A stretch of DNA of 9,068 nucleotides from positions 1 through 9,068 of the forward strand of contig DLVS01000085.1 of assembly GCA_003445095.1 (NCBI GenBank). The letters run 5' to 3'. Shown in pieces: positions 1-6,593 of this stretch (the first letter of the stretch is position 1; each line of letters begins with the position of its first letter). Source of the stretch: Verrucomicrobiales bacterium. GTDB taxonomy: Bacteria > Verrucomicrobiota > Verrucomicrobiia > Limisphaerales > UBA9464. A program made the translations under genes and the position numbers. The notes under the pieces are model-generated. The model had not been told where the DNA came from, did not search any database, and was given only the letters and a program-made list of their open reading frames with translations.

Positions 1-2
1 AA

Positions 3-164
3 TTGGTGGCGCGTCTGACGGCCAAGGAACTGGGGTGCTTTTACGTCAACGCCGCGGGCCAGCCCGTCAATCCCGACCCGGACTCGCCCAACTTCTCTCA
101 ACTCATTCGCCACCACGGCAGTGTCCGAGGCGCTTGGCCCCGCATTGTTGAGGACGCCCAATAA
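3..164 (+). CDS. C-terminal fragment of an unidentified protein
   Basis: The frame is open from the left edge and ends at TAA 162-164, giving 53 residues of an otherwise unseen protein. The other two forward frames close early: one within the first 20 bases, the other at about base 150. The peptide reads like real protein, with a balanced composition (LGCFYVNAAGQPVNPDPDSP, then an RHHGSVRGAWP stretch). I do not recognise the family. There is no membrane segment or heme or metal motif in the visible part. The gene lies 299 bp upstream of the likely start of the next plus-strand gene, so co-transcription is possible but not shown. Function cannot be assigned from this tail. Confidence 0.6.
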   Translation: MVARLTAKELGCFYVNAAGQPVNPDPDSPNFSQLIRHHGSVRGAWPRIVEDAQ

Positions 165-463
165 CTCACCAAGAGTGGCTTGGAGAATATGTTCTGCCCA
201 ACCCTCAGCGGCGGCGTGACCAATGTGGTCGATGCTCCCTGCTAAGGCGTTGTTTTTGGTGATCCGCGATACGCCGATGATTTCCCTGCGCTTCGGATCG
301 GAGTGACGCTCGCCCGCTTGGGATGTTTCCCAACTGGCGACGACAGCACAAGGCCATCGACGTCGTTTGATGTCACCACCTTCGCTCCCAACCTCACTGG
401 CCCGCCATCGTATCTCATGTCCAAAGCTTGAGCCTGCTTGACTGCGCGTTCAGACTGTCGCCC
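165..463. other. Intergenic stretch without a convincing gene
   Basis: No reading frame here looks like a complete gene. The frame used by the upstream fragment stays open after its stop, except for one further TAA at 243-245, and then runs to TGA 429-431. It lacks an ATG apart from a short one near 189, and GTG 303 would give only 42 residues. A minus-strand ORF (242-424) has an unremarkable composition. I see no clear promoter, terminator, tRNA or tandem repeat. The promoter for the large gene at 464 must lie in or before this stretch, but no good -35/-10 pair stands out. Confidence 0.5.
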
Positions 464-3070
464 ATGTTTCTCCGATTTGGTTCATGGCGAGTCGGGCTTG
501 CCGCTGGGTTAGCCGGTCTATCGTTCTGCAGCACGATGGCCCAAGATCGCTTCGCGGGCACGGCGACGCCGGTCTCCGCTCTCAAAGTGGCCAAGGATTT
601 TCGGGTAGAGTTGCTGCACACCGTGCCCAAAGACAACGAGGGCTCTTGGGTGGCAATGTGTACCGATCCCAAGGGACGTCTGATCGTCTCCGACCAATAT
701 GGTCCGCTCTATCGGATCACGCTCCCGCCGTTGGGCACTACCAACGGGCTCAAGATCGACAAGATCGACCTGCCCATCGGCCAAGCGCAGGGCTTGCTGT
801 ACGCGTTCGACAGTCTGTATGTGATGGTGGCGAATGAGGCATTCCAAGGGCGCGGATTGTATCGGGTCCGCGACACCAACGGCGATGACCGGTTCGACGA
901 GGTGAAGCTGTTGCGCAAGCTCGACGGCGGCGGCGAACACGGTCCGCACGCGATCGTACCTACGCCGGACGGCAAGGGCCTTTTCATCATCGTCGGCAAT
1001 CAAACGAAGATCACGGAGCTCAGCGGTTCCCAAGTGCCGAAACACTGGGGCGAAGACCTGCTGCTGCCACGCTTGTGGGACGGCAATGGCTTCATGAAAG
1101 GCGTGCTCGGGCCCGGTGGCTGGGTTGCCAAGATTGATCCCGAAGGCAAGAACTGGGATCTGCAGACGGTGGGGTTCCGTAATGAATATGACGCCGCCGT
1201 CCATCGCGACGGGGACTTGTTCACCTTTGATGCCGATATGGAATGGGACATGAACACGCCGTGGTATCGGCCGACCCGCATCTGTTTCGTGGCGAGCGGC
1301 GCCGACTTTGGGTGGCGGTCCGGCGCTTCGAAATGGCCGTCCTATTATCCGGATACGTTGCCGCCCGTCGTGGACATCGGTCCGGGCTCCCCGACCGGCG
1401 TCACGTTTGGTTATGGCGCCAAGTTCCCGGCGAAATATCAGAATGCGTACTTCGCCAGCGACTGGAGCTACGGCAAGCTTTATGCGGTGCACATCGAGCC
1501 GGACGGGGCTGGATATATGGGTACCGCCGAGGAATTCATCACCGGCCAGCCGCTCCCGCTGACGGATGTCCTCATCAATCCGCTCGACGGCGCGATGTAC
1601 TTCGCGATTGGCGGCCGCAAAACTCAGTCGGCGTTGTATCGGGTGACCTACGCCGGGTCCGAATCCACGGCGCCTTCCAACATGAAGTTAGCCGGCGGCA
1701 CGACGCGGGAATTGCGGCGCAAGCTCGAGAGCTTCCACGGACGCCCAGATCCAAAGGCTGTTGACGCTGCGTGGCCGTTCCTAGGACATGCCGACCGTTA
1801 CCTGAATACGGCCGCGCGCGTGGCGATTGAATGGCAACCGGTCGCCACTTGGCGCGAGCGAGCTCTGGCGGAAACGAAACCGGACGCCTCCATCAACGCA
1901 CTGATCGCTCTCGTTCGCGCTAGTGCTACCGACGAACCGCATCGAAAGCCGTCCGACCCGAAACCCGATCCGTCGCTGCAACCCGCCGTACTCGCCGCAC
2001 TTGATCGATTGGACGAATCGAAGGCGGTCTCCGCCAACAAGACCCAGCAACTTGGCGTGCTGCGCGCCTACGCGCTGACGTTTATTCGGCTGGGCCGACC
2101 TGATGACGCCACCCGCCTGAAGCTCGCGCAGCGATTTGAGTCGCGATTTCCGGCCCAGTCCGCGCCGGCAACCAGTCGGGCTGAGCCGGGCAACTTTCCT
2201 GGCGCGACCGCGGCGCTCAATCTTCAACTCGGCGAAATGCTGGTGTATCTCGCGGCGCCTCAAGCAGCCACGAAACTGATGGCGGCACTCGAGAAGGCGC
2301 CGAGCCAGGAGGAACAATTGGCGTACGCGAAAATGTTACGCGTGTTGCGAACCGGTTGGACCCCGGCGCTCCGTGAAGCGTACTTCAATTGGTACGTCAA
2401 AGCCGCGAACTTCCGCGGTGGCGCCAGTCTCGCGGGCTTTTTGCGTGACATGAAGAACGACGCGATCGCCACGCTTTCCGACGCCGAGAAGATCGCCCTG
2501 AAACCCATTCTCGATGCCAAACCACCCAAACGGACTGCGCTGGAGAATTTGCTCACCGGCCGACAAGTAGTGAAGGAATGGCAGGTCAACGATTTGACAC
2601 CTTCCCTGACGACCGGGTTGCAACATCGCAACTACGACCGAGGCCGTGAGTTGTTCGGTGCCGTGGGGTGCTACAACTGTCATCGCTTCGCCACCGAGGG
2701 TGGAGCGGTCGGACCGGACCTCACCGGTATCGCTGGCCGTTTCAACCCGCGTGATTTGCTCGAGTCCGTGGTGGACCCCAACAAAGAAATCAGCGACCAA
2801 TATCAAGCGATCCTGGTCACCAAGAATGACGGTGAGACGGTCATCGGCCGGGTCGCCAACCTCAACGACGACTCGATCATGATCGCGACGGACATGACGG
2901 ATCCCAACGCCTTTGCCGACGTGAAGCGCAAGGATGTGAAGTCAATTGAGCCGTCCAAGGTTTCGCCAATGCCGGAAGGACTGCTCAATACTCTGAAAGA
3001 GGACGAGATCCTCGACCTCCTGGCGTTCTTGCTCTCTCAAGGCGATCGCAGCAGCAAATATTTTAGGTAA
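464..3070 (+). CDS. Secreted beta-propeller dehydrogenase-like protein with C-terminal c-type cytochrome domain
   Basis: This is an 868-residue exported protein. Residues 1 to about 26 form a signal peptide: basic start, hydrophobic LAAGLAGLSF core, likely cleavage after STMA before QDRF. Residues of about 35-410 match the six-bladed propeller, sugar-dehydrogenase-like domain common in Planctomycetes and Verrucomicrobia (DTNGDDRFDE, GEHGPHAI at 157-164, GFRNEYD, WYRPTRICFV). The middle, about 420-700, is helical and repeat-like. The C-terminus is a single-heme cytochrome c domain with CYNCH (Cys736, Cys739, His740), GPDLTGIAGRF, and a candidate distal heme ligand Met836 in MPEGLL. This matches the architecture described as the Pirellula/Verrucomicrobium heme-binding type. 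It probably oxidises a sugar, alcohol or similar substrate in the periplasm and passes electrons to the heme; the substrate is unknown. TTG 428 is an upstream in-frame alternative start, but ATG 464 puts the signal peptide at the N-terminus. Neither has a clear Shine-Dalgarno. Stop is TAA 3068-3070. Confidence 0.93.
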   Translation: MFLRFGSWRVGLAAGLAGLSFCSTMAQDRFAGTATPVSALKVAKDFRVELLHTVPKDNEGSWVAMCTDPKGRLIVSDQYGPLYRITLPPLGTTNGLKIDKIDLPIGQAQGLLYAFDSLYVMVANEAFQGRGLYRVRDTNGDDRFDEVKLLRKLDGGGEHGPHAIVPTPDGKGLFIIVGNQTKITELSGSQVPKHWGEDLLLPRLWDGNGFMKGVLGPGGWVAKIDPEGKNWDLQTVGFRNEYDAAVHRDGDLFTFDADMEWDMNTPWYRPTRICFVASGADFGWRSGASKWPSYYPDTLPPVVDIGPGSPTGVTFGYGAKFPAKYQNAYFASDWSYGKLYAVHIEPDGAGYMGTAEEFITGQPLPLTDVLINPLDGAMYFAIGGRKTQSALYRVTYAGSESTAPSNMKLAGGTTRELRRKLESFHGRPDPKAVDAAWPFLGHADRYLNTAARVAIEWQPVATWRERALAETKPDASINALIALVRASATDEPHRKPSDPKPDPSLQPAVLAALDRLDESKAVSANKTQQLGVLRAYALTFIRLGRPDDATRLKLAQRFESRFPAQSAPATSRAEPGNFPGATAALNLQLGEMLVYLAAPQAATKLMAALEKAPSQEEQLAYAKMLRVLRTGWTPALREAYFNWYVKAANFRGGASLAGFLRDMKNDAIATLSDAEKIALKPILDAKPPKRTALENLLTGRQVVKEWQVNDLTPSLTTGLQHRNYDRGRELFGAVGCYNCHRFATEGGAVGPDLTGIAGRFNPRDLLESVVDPNKEISDQYQAILVTKNDGETVIGRVANLNDDSIMIATDMTDPNAFADVKRKDVKSIEPSKVSPMPEGLLNTLKEDEILDLLAFLLSQGDRSSKYFR

Positions 3071-3173
3071 GGGTTGCCAACGACTCCGTTACGACACGCG
3101 CCAACTCTTCATTCCGTACCGCCATCGCGGGCGGGGCGCCCAAAACAACACGCCAGAGATGTGCTCCCCAATC

Positions 3174-3191
3174 CTCGCCTTCAGAGGCGGG
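3174..3191. terminator. Weak hairpin between convergent genes, possible terminator
   Basis: Bases 3174-3180 pair with 3185-3191 around a TCAG loop: seven pairs, one of them G-T, core CGCCT/AGGCG. It sits between the end of the propeller/cytochrome gene and the end of the convergent lipoprotein gene. A second all-GC hairpin lies at 3129-3141 (GGGCG/CGCCC, GGG loop). Neither is followed by a run of T on either strand, so intrinsic termination is only a guess. The rest of 3071-3216 holds no gene. Confidence 0.25.
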
Positions 3192-3216
3192 ATCCAACTT
3201 CGGGTTTCGGGTCCCA

Positions 3217-3993
3217 CTACGGAGTCGGCTTCGCAGCTTGAGGTGAGCCTTGTTGGACGTACTCGATTAACTTATTAGCAATCGCGGTTCCTTCGGCGCG
3301 CACGTCCCGCTCGGTCGCGCCGCGTGATAGCACCATCTTCGCGGCGATGGCATACGGATTTCGGGCGACCAATCCACCCGGCATTCTTCGATCTTGATTC
3401 TCGGTGCCGATCAGGAGGAACGGATCGGCAGCGTTGGTCGCCAGATCGGAAACGGCGACCTGCACTTCCACGTGCTCCGAGCCAGCGCCGAAACCTGCTG
3501 AGGCCCGCATCGCCGGATTCCCTTCGTCTACCCGGGTAAACCAACCTCCGACCAACCAGCCCTGGTCGGGTAGCTTAGCGTCGGGCGGCAGGAACTCGGC
3601 GCGCAATCCCTGAGCATTGGGCAAACGCTGAGCGCGATACCCGGCCTTCTTCAGAGTGTCCACGATGCTTTGGGATAATACGTTGATTAATTGTTGCGCC
3701 TTGGCCTCCGGATCGCCATCGCCGCGTACCCGAGTGAGGACCCGTCCGGCAACGCCATCTTCGCGGACGAGCATCTGGCGTTGGATGTCGGCCGGATTGA
3801 GGTAGAAGTCCGACACATAAATCATGGCGGGCCGAACTCCGGACGAATTCGCCGAGCCCGCTTTGGTTGGCGTCACCGTCGTTTTCGGTTCTCCAGGCAT
3901 CGCGCTACAACCGATGAGAGCGACCAGAGCGGCTAACATCCCTGCGGGAGCCCAACGACAAAGCCAACGGTTTAGAGCAGGTAAGGAATTCAT
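3217..3993 (-). CDS. DUF4410-type lipoprotein
   Basis: A 258-residue protein from ATG 3993 with a classic lipoprotein signal: arginine-containing N-region, hydrophobic GMLAALVALIG core, and lipobox LIGC with Cys29 as the lipidated residue. Ser30 at +2 suggests the outer membrane by the usual sorting rule. The body begins with RPAMIYVSDFYLNPADIQ. It ends with NPYAIAAKMVLSRGATERDV and a helical tail. This start-and-end pattern is typical of DUF4410 proteins, whose biochemical role is unknown. The C-terminal residues QAAKPTP look disordered. The frame stays open upstream to ATG 4095, which would add 34 residues and does have a good Shine-Dalgarno (GGAGG at 4101-4105). I prefer 3993 because it puts the signal peptide first, although 3993 has no visible ribosome site. 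The gene stands alone, convergent with the cytochrome protein and divergent from the DUF4097 gene. Confidence 0.82.
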   Translation of the reverse strand: MNSLPALNRWLCRWAPAGMLAALVALIGCSAMPGEPKTTVTPTKAGSANSSGVRPAMIYVSDFYLNPADIQRQMLVREDGVAGRVLTRVRGDGDPEAKAQQLINVLSQSIVDTLKKAGYRAQRLPNAQGLRAEFLPPDAKLPDQGWLVGGWFTRVDEGNPAMRASAGFGAGSEHVEVQVAVSDLATNAADPFLLIGTENQDRRMPGGLVARNPYAIAAKMVLSRGATERDVRAEGTAIANKLIEYVQQGSPQAAKPTP

Positions 3994-3995
3994 AG

Positions 3996-4105
3996 GGAAG
4001 ACCGCTCGACACCGACAGTCGCGAGCGGACAACTGGAGGATGACCTGACGGAAATATTCGAAGCAAGCGTGCGGTCTTCCTTCTGGCGATTTCATCTAAT
4101 CCTCC
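3996..4105 (-). promoter_or_regulatory. Structured leader of the lipoprotein gene, with Shine-Dalgarno at its far end
   Basis: On the minus strand GGAGG (4101-4105) sits five bases before ATG 4093-4095, an ideal ribosome site for the longer start. Between that ATG and the likely real start at 3993 there is a perfect 10-bp inverted repeat: GGAAGACCGC at 3996-4005 against GCGGTCTTCC at 4071-4080. Inside it lies a competing 7-bp stem, CCGCTCG 4002-4008 with CGAGCGG 4022-4028. The two stems share bases 4002-4005, so they exclude each other. This could be a control structure that buries or frees the start at 3993, or part of an N-terminally extended coding region. Confidence 0.35.
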
Positions 4106-4213
4106 AGTGCTACCGCGGCTCGTCAGTACCGCTAATGCGGAATAGCGCCACGTCGTTCGGTACCGTCACGGACTGACCTTGGTTTACCCTTGCCGGCGCC
4201 ACTCGTTCCCATT

Positions 4214-4247
4214 TGCTCGAAGATTAAGCTGCTCGAACCTTGAGCAG
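4214..4247. promoter_or_regulatory. Operator-like repeats in the divergent control region
   Basis: The octamer TGCTCGAA occurs twice in direct orientation, at 4214-4221 and 4230-4237 (16 bp start to start). The second copy also forms a hairpin: CTGCTC 4229-4234 with GAGCAG 4242-4247 around a 7-base loop. The site lies between the divergently transcribed lipoprotein (start 3993 or 4095, minus) and the DUF4097 gene (start 4350, plus), where a shared regulator would bind. The surrounding 4096-4349 holds no credible gene and no clean -35/-10 pair. Confidence 0.3.
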
Positions 4248-4349
4248 ATATGCTGACAATTCCCCAGAGACTCATAGGTCCGTCAGAAATCTTGAGGAGA
4301 TCGGCAACTCCTGGAAACTTTCTCCGCTGTTCCCGCGTACTCACTTGGT

Positions 4350-5369
4350 ATGCGCATCCAACCGTTTCGGAATCTCAGAATTTTTCGTACCTGCGCGATT
4401 ATCCTCGCTGCCGCCGAATTGGCATTGCTTCCAGCCTCCGGTCTGGAAGCCATCACTAATCAAGTCTTCCAAGTTTCTCCTGGCGGCAACCTAGTGATCG
4501 CGGCTGACCGCGGGTCCATCGATATCGTCACTGCCGACACCAATGCTGTGGGCCTGACGGTGATTCGCGAGGTCAAACGGGCCACCGACAGCCAAGCCAA
4601 GGAGCTCCTCGAACGCCATCAGCTCACCTGGGCTCAGAGTGGAAACACCATTACGGTCAAAGCGCGGATGCCCTCGGAGTATCGCAACTGGCGCGGACCG
4701 AATCTATCGGTGCGTTATCAAGTCACCGTGCCGAAGCAGTTCAACCTGGATCTTGATACCAGCGGCGGTTCGATTTCTGTCGCCGAAATTCAAGGTCAAC
4801 TGAAGCTCGAAACCTCCGGCGGATCCATTTCCGCAGGAGAAGTGGATGGCACGGTCAAGGCCAACACTTCGGGCGGAAGCATCAAGATCGCCGGCGTCAC
4901 GGGCGCAGCGACGGTGGATACTTCAGGCGGAAGCATTGAATTGGGCGTCATGGGCGGCAGCGTTGACGCGGACACGTCGGGAGGATCCATCCGCATCCGC
5001 TCGGCGACCGGCCCGGTGAAGGCGAAGACTTCCGGCGGCAGCATTGAACTCGGCGATATGGCGGGGCCGGTTCAGGCCGACACGTCCGGCGGCTCCATCA
5101 CCGCCAAGTTCCCAAAATCTCCGACAGGGGACAGCCATCTCGAAACCTCGGGAGGCGGAATCACGGTTTTGGTTGGTGACTCGGTAGGCTTCGATCTCGA
5201 TGCGGAGTGCTCCGGCGGCCGGGTCACCTCCGACGTGTCGGTCGCCAGCCAAGGCAAACCGAATAAGTCCGAACTACGCGGTCAAATTGCCGGCGGCGGT
5301 CCGAAGCTGGTTCTGCGAACTTCGGGCGGCGGAATCAGGGTGAAACCGCTGGTCGTTGCCGTGAATTAG
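4350..5369 (+). CDS. Secreted DUF4097-type beta-repeat protein
   Basis: A 339-residue exported protein. Residues 1 to about 34 are a signal peptide: basic RIQPFRNLRIFR, hydrophobic CAIILAAAELALL, likely cleavage after SGLEA. Residues 35-130 form a beta-rich N-terminal region with a helical patch (SQAKELLERHQ). From Thr137 come seven exact TSGGSI motifs, the first six units being 18 residues long. They are followed by diverged units beginning TSGGGI, CSGGRV and a final TSGGGI at 324. This pattern is typical of the DUF4097 (putative adhesin-like) family and predicts a stacked beta-solenoid with one repeat per turn. Function is unknown; family members are often envelope-associated. Glycine and serine at the turns fit tight corners. 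The start ATG 4350 puts the signal peptide at the N-terminus but has no Shine-Dalgarno. The gene ends 42 bp before the end of the convergent metallophosphoesterase gene. Confidence 0.85.
   Translation: MRIQPFRNLRIFRTCAIILAAAELALLPASGLEAITNQVFQVSPGGNLVIAADRGSIDIVTADTNAVGLTVIREVKRATDSQAKELLERHQLTWAQSGNTITVKARMPSEYRNWRGPNLSVRYQVTVPKQFNLDLDTSGGSISVAEIQGQLKLETSGGSISAGEVDGTVKANTSGGSIKIAGVTGAATVDTSGGSIELGVMGGSVDADTSGGSIRIRSATGPVKAKTSGGSIELGDMAGPVQADTSGGSITAKFPKSPTGDSHLETSGGGITVLVGDSVGFDLDAECSGGRVTSDVSVASQGKPNKSELRGQIAGGGPKLVLRTSGGGIRVKPLVVAVN
4758..5207 (+). repeat. In-frame tandem repeats coding TSGGSI turns
   Basis: Six consecutive 54-bp units (4758-5081) are followed by two 63-bp units (5082-5144 and 5145-5207); a diverged unit starts at 5208. 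Every unit starts with codons for TSGGSI, or TSGGGI in the eighth. The seven TSGGSI codings are all different at DNA level: Thr uses ACC, ACT and ACG, and the Ser positions mix AGC with TCN. The repetition is therefore conserved as protein and largely erased as DNA, which argues for an old expansion under selection. Confidence 0.85.
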
Positions 5370-5411
5370 GAGAGCCATTCAATCTGGGATCGCACATTTC
5401 AGATCCAAGGC

Positions 5412-6158
5412 CTAAATCTCGACGACCAGGGCCGGTTGGAACCCCGTGTCGAACTGATCCGGATACCCGCGCTGATTTGCTAAAACTCTGGTGCCACCCA
5501 GCAGGTAGTCCACAGAGCGATGCGTGTGTCCGTGAATCCACAACACCGGCCCGCTCCGTACGATCAGATCGTCGAGCGCCGAGGCATACGCCGCCCCAAG
5601 GAGGTCGCCTCCGAAGTTGGGATCGAGAGACTGAGCGCTCGGCGCATGGTGAGTGGCGACCACGATCTTCTGCCCGCGGCGTCGAATCAGTTCCGCCTCC
5701 AGCCAACGCCGCGACCGCGCGTGGTAACTGGCGGTGTCGCGTCCTTTGAGTCGACGCTGAAAAGGCTGGGTGCGGATCAATCGGTAATCATTCATCGACA
5801 CCGCCGCATGTTGTCCGGCCGCCACGGAATCGCCGAACAGGTTGAAATCGGTCCACAGTGTGCAGCCGAGGAACACCACACCGCCAAGTTCGACGGACCC
5901 GTTTTCCAGAAAGTGAATCCGGCTGAATTGTGTCACCTTCCGCAAATCGCTCAGCACGGTTTCTACGGTTTCGCCATAAAACTCATGATTCCCGGCGAGA
6001 TAAATTACCGGCACGGAGGGAAAATGCTGCTCGATCCAGGGCACTCCTCGAGTGGCTCGATGAAGATCGCCCGCAATGATGACCACGTCGGCGTCGGCCG
6101 GGGGTGGGGTCCAGTTTTCAAACTCCAGATGGAGATCGCTGAGAATTCTAAGGCGCAT
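5412..6158 (-). CDS. Calcineurin-like metallophosphoesterase
   Basis: A 248-residue cytosolic phosphoesterase with all the usual metal-binding blocks in order: SDLHLE (Asp8, His10), IIAGDLH (Asp31), LAGNHEFYG (Asn57, His58), VVATHHAPS (His170/171) and WIHGHTH (His211, His213). These should hold a binuclear metal centre that cleaves a phosphomonoester or phosphodiester. The natural substrate cannot be told from sequence. There is no signal peptide or membrane segment, and the length is normal for a stand-alone domain. The frame stays open upstream to 6368, but ATG 6158 is chosen because it starts just before the first metal motif and has a GGAG Shine-Dalgarno seven bases upstream (6166-6169). 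The upstream extension has low-complexity, non-protein-like content. The gene is convergent with the DUF4097 gene and divergent from alkC, so it is probably transcribed alone. Confidence 0.9.
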   Translation of the reverse strand: MRLRILSDLHLEFENWTPPPADADVVIIAGDLHRATRGVPWIEQHFPSVPVIYLAGNHEFYGETVETVLSDLRKVTQFSRIHFLENGSVELGGVVFLGCTLWTDFNLFGDSVAAGQHAAVSMNDYRLIRTQPFQRRLKGRDTASYHARSRRWLEAELIRRRGQKIVVATHHAPSAQSLDPNFGGDLLGAAYASALDDLIVRSGPVLWIHGHTHRSVDYLLGGTRVLANQRGYPDQFDTGFQPALVVEI

Positions 6159-6165
6159 CAAAGCG

Positions 6166-6169
6166 CTCC
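6166..6169 (-). promoter_or_regulatory. Ribosome binding site deciding the metallophosphoesterase start
   Basis: GGAG on the minus strand, seven bases before ATG 6156-6158. It supports the 248-residue start over the 318-residue open frame. Confidence 0.6.
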
Positions 6170-6593
6170 GCCGGATCGGGCGTCGCGAGCCGCCGTTCAT
6201 ACGGAAGGTGCCCTCGCAAGAGAAGCCGTATCGAGGCAAAGGAGCCGCCGAGCCGCCGAGGGAACGAGGCGCATTCATCCGCTGAGGCGCCGAACAAATC
6301 AGTGCGGGTCCTGATTCTTCAGCGAGGGAGCGAACCCAGATAGCGCGACCTCCCATCCGCGGCCACACGGCCCCTGTCGGACTCCGCCTTCAGGTGCGGG
6401 CGAGCGGGGCGCGGGATTCATCCCGCCGGAACCTCGCAGCGGGCCCTGTCCCACAACAACTCCCAAGGTCTGTTCGCGATTCACGCCCCTGCAGACTGAG
6501 GTCCGCGTCCCATCTGGGGCTCGTAGGCTCGTAGCTTCAGGGCACACTCGATCTTGACTGTAAATTGTCTCTCTCGGTTCGCTTCCCGTCGTC
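6170..6593. other. Long divergent spacer with no credible gene
   Basis: This spacer separates the divergent metallophosphoesterase and alkC genes and must hold both promoters. It is GC-rich and contains simple duplications: GAGCCGCC repeated around 6242-6260 and GCTCGTAG tandem at 6519-6526 and 6527-6534. It also holds the palindrome listed separately. Open frames crossing it on the minus strand (to 6368, and 6299-6661) have biased, low-information content and no recognisable domain. TTGACT at 6554-6559 resembles a -35 box, but no matching -10 follows at normal spacing. Confidence 0.5.
6411..6426. repeat. REP-like palindrome
   Basis: GCGGGAT-TC-ATCCCGC is a perfect 7-bp inverted repeat with a 2-base centre in a GC-rich intergenic setting. 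Its compactness and position between genes resemble repetitive extragenic palindromes. A genome-wide copy number is needed to call it one. No T-run follows on either strand, so it is unlikely to be a terminator, and it is not placed at a gene end. Confidence 0.45.

Noticed and set aside
518..1492. Long minus-strand open frame inside the propeller/cytochrome gene
   Set aside because: It is antisense to a gene with clear signal peptide, propeller and heme motifs; its translation has no domain and is a by-product of GC-rich codon use.
4758..5207. 54-bp repeats as a CRISPR array or minisatellite
   Set aside because: The repeats are in frame, conserved only at protein level, and have no constant repeat with unique spacers.
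4796..5257. Repetitive minus-strand frames rich in PPEV/PPDV
   Set aside because: They are the reverse complement of the TSGGSI repeats, whose plus-strand protein has a signal peptide and a family match.
5387..5406. GGATC/GATCC inverted repeat between convergent genes as a terminator
   Set aside because: Only five pairs with a 10-base loop and no T-run; too weak to list.
5520..6314. 264-codon plus-strand frame opposite the metallophosphoesterase
   Set aside because: The minus strand carries every metallophosphoesterase motif and a Shine-Dalgarno; the plus-strand translation has no recognisable feature.
6159..6368. 70-residue N-terminal extension of the metallophosphoesterase
   Set aside because: The first metal motif begins at residue 8 from ATG 6158, which has a good ribosome site; the extension is biased and unlike the family.
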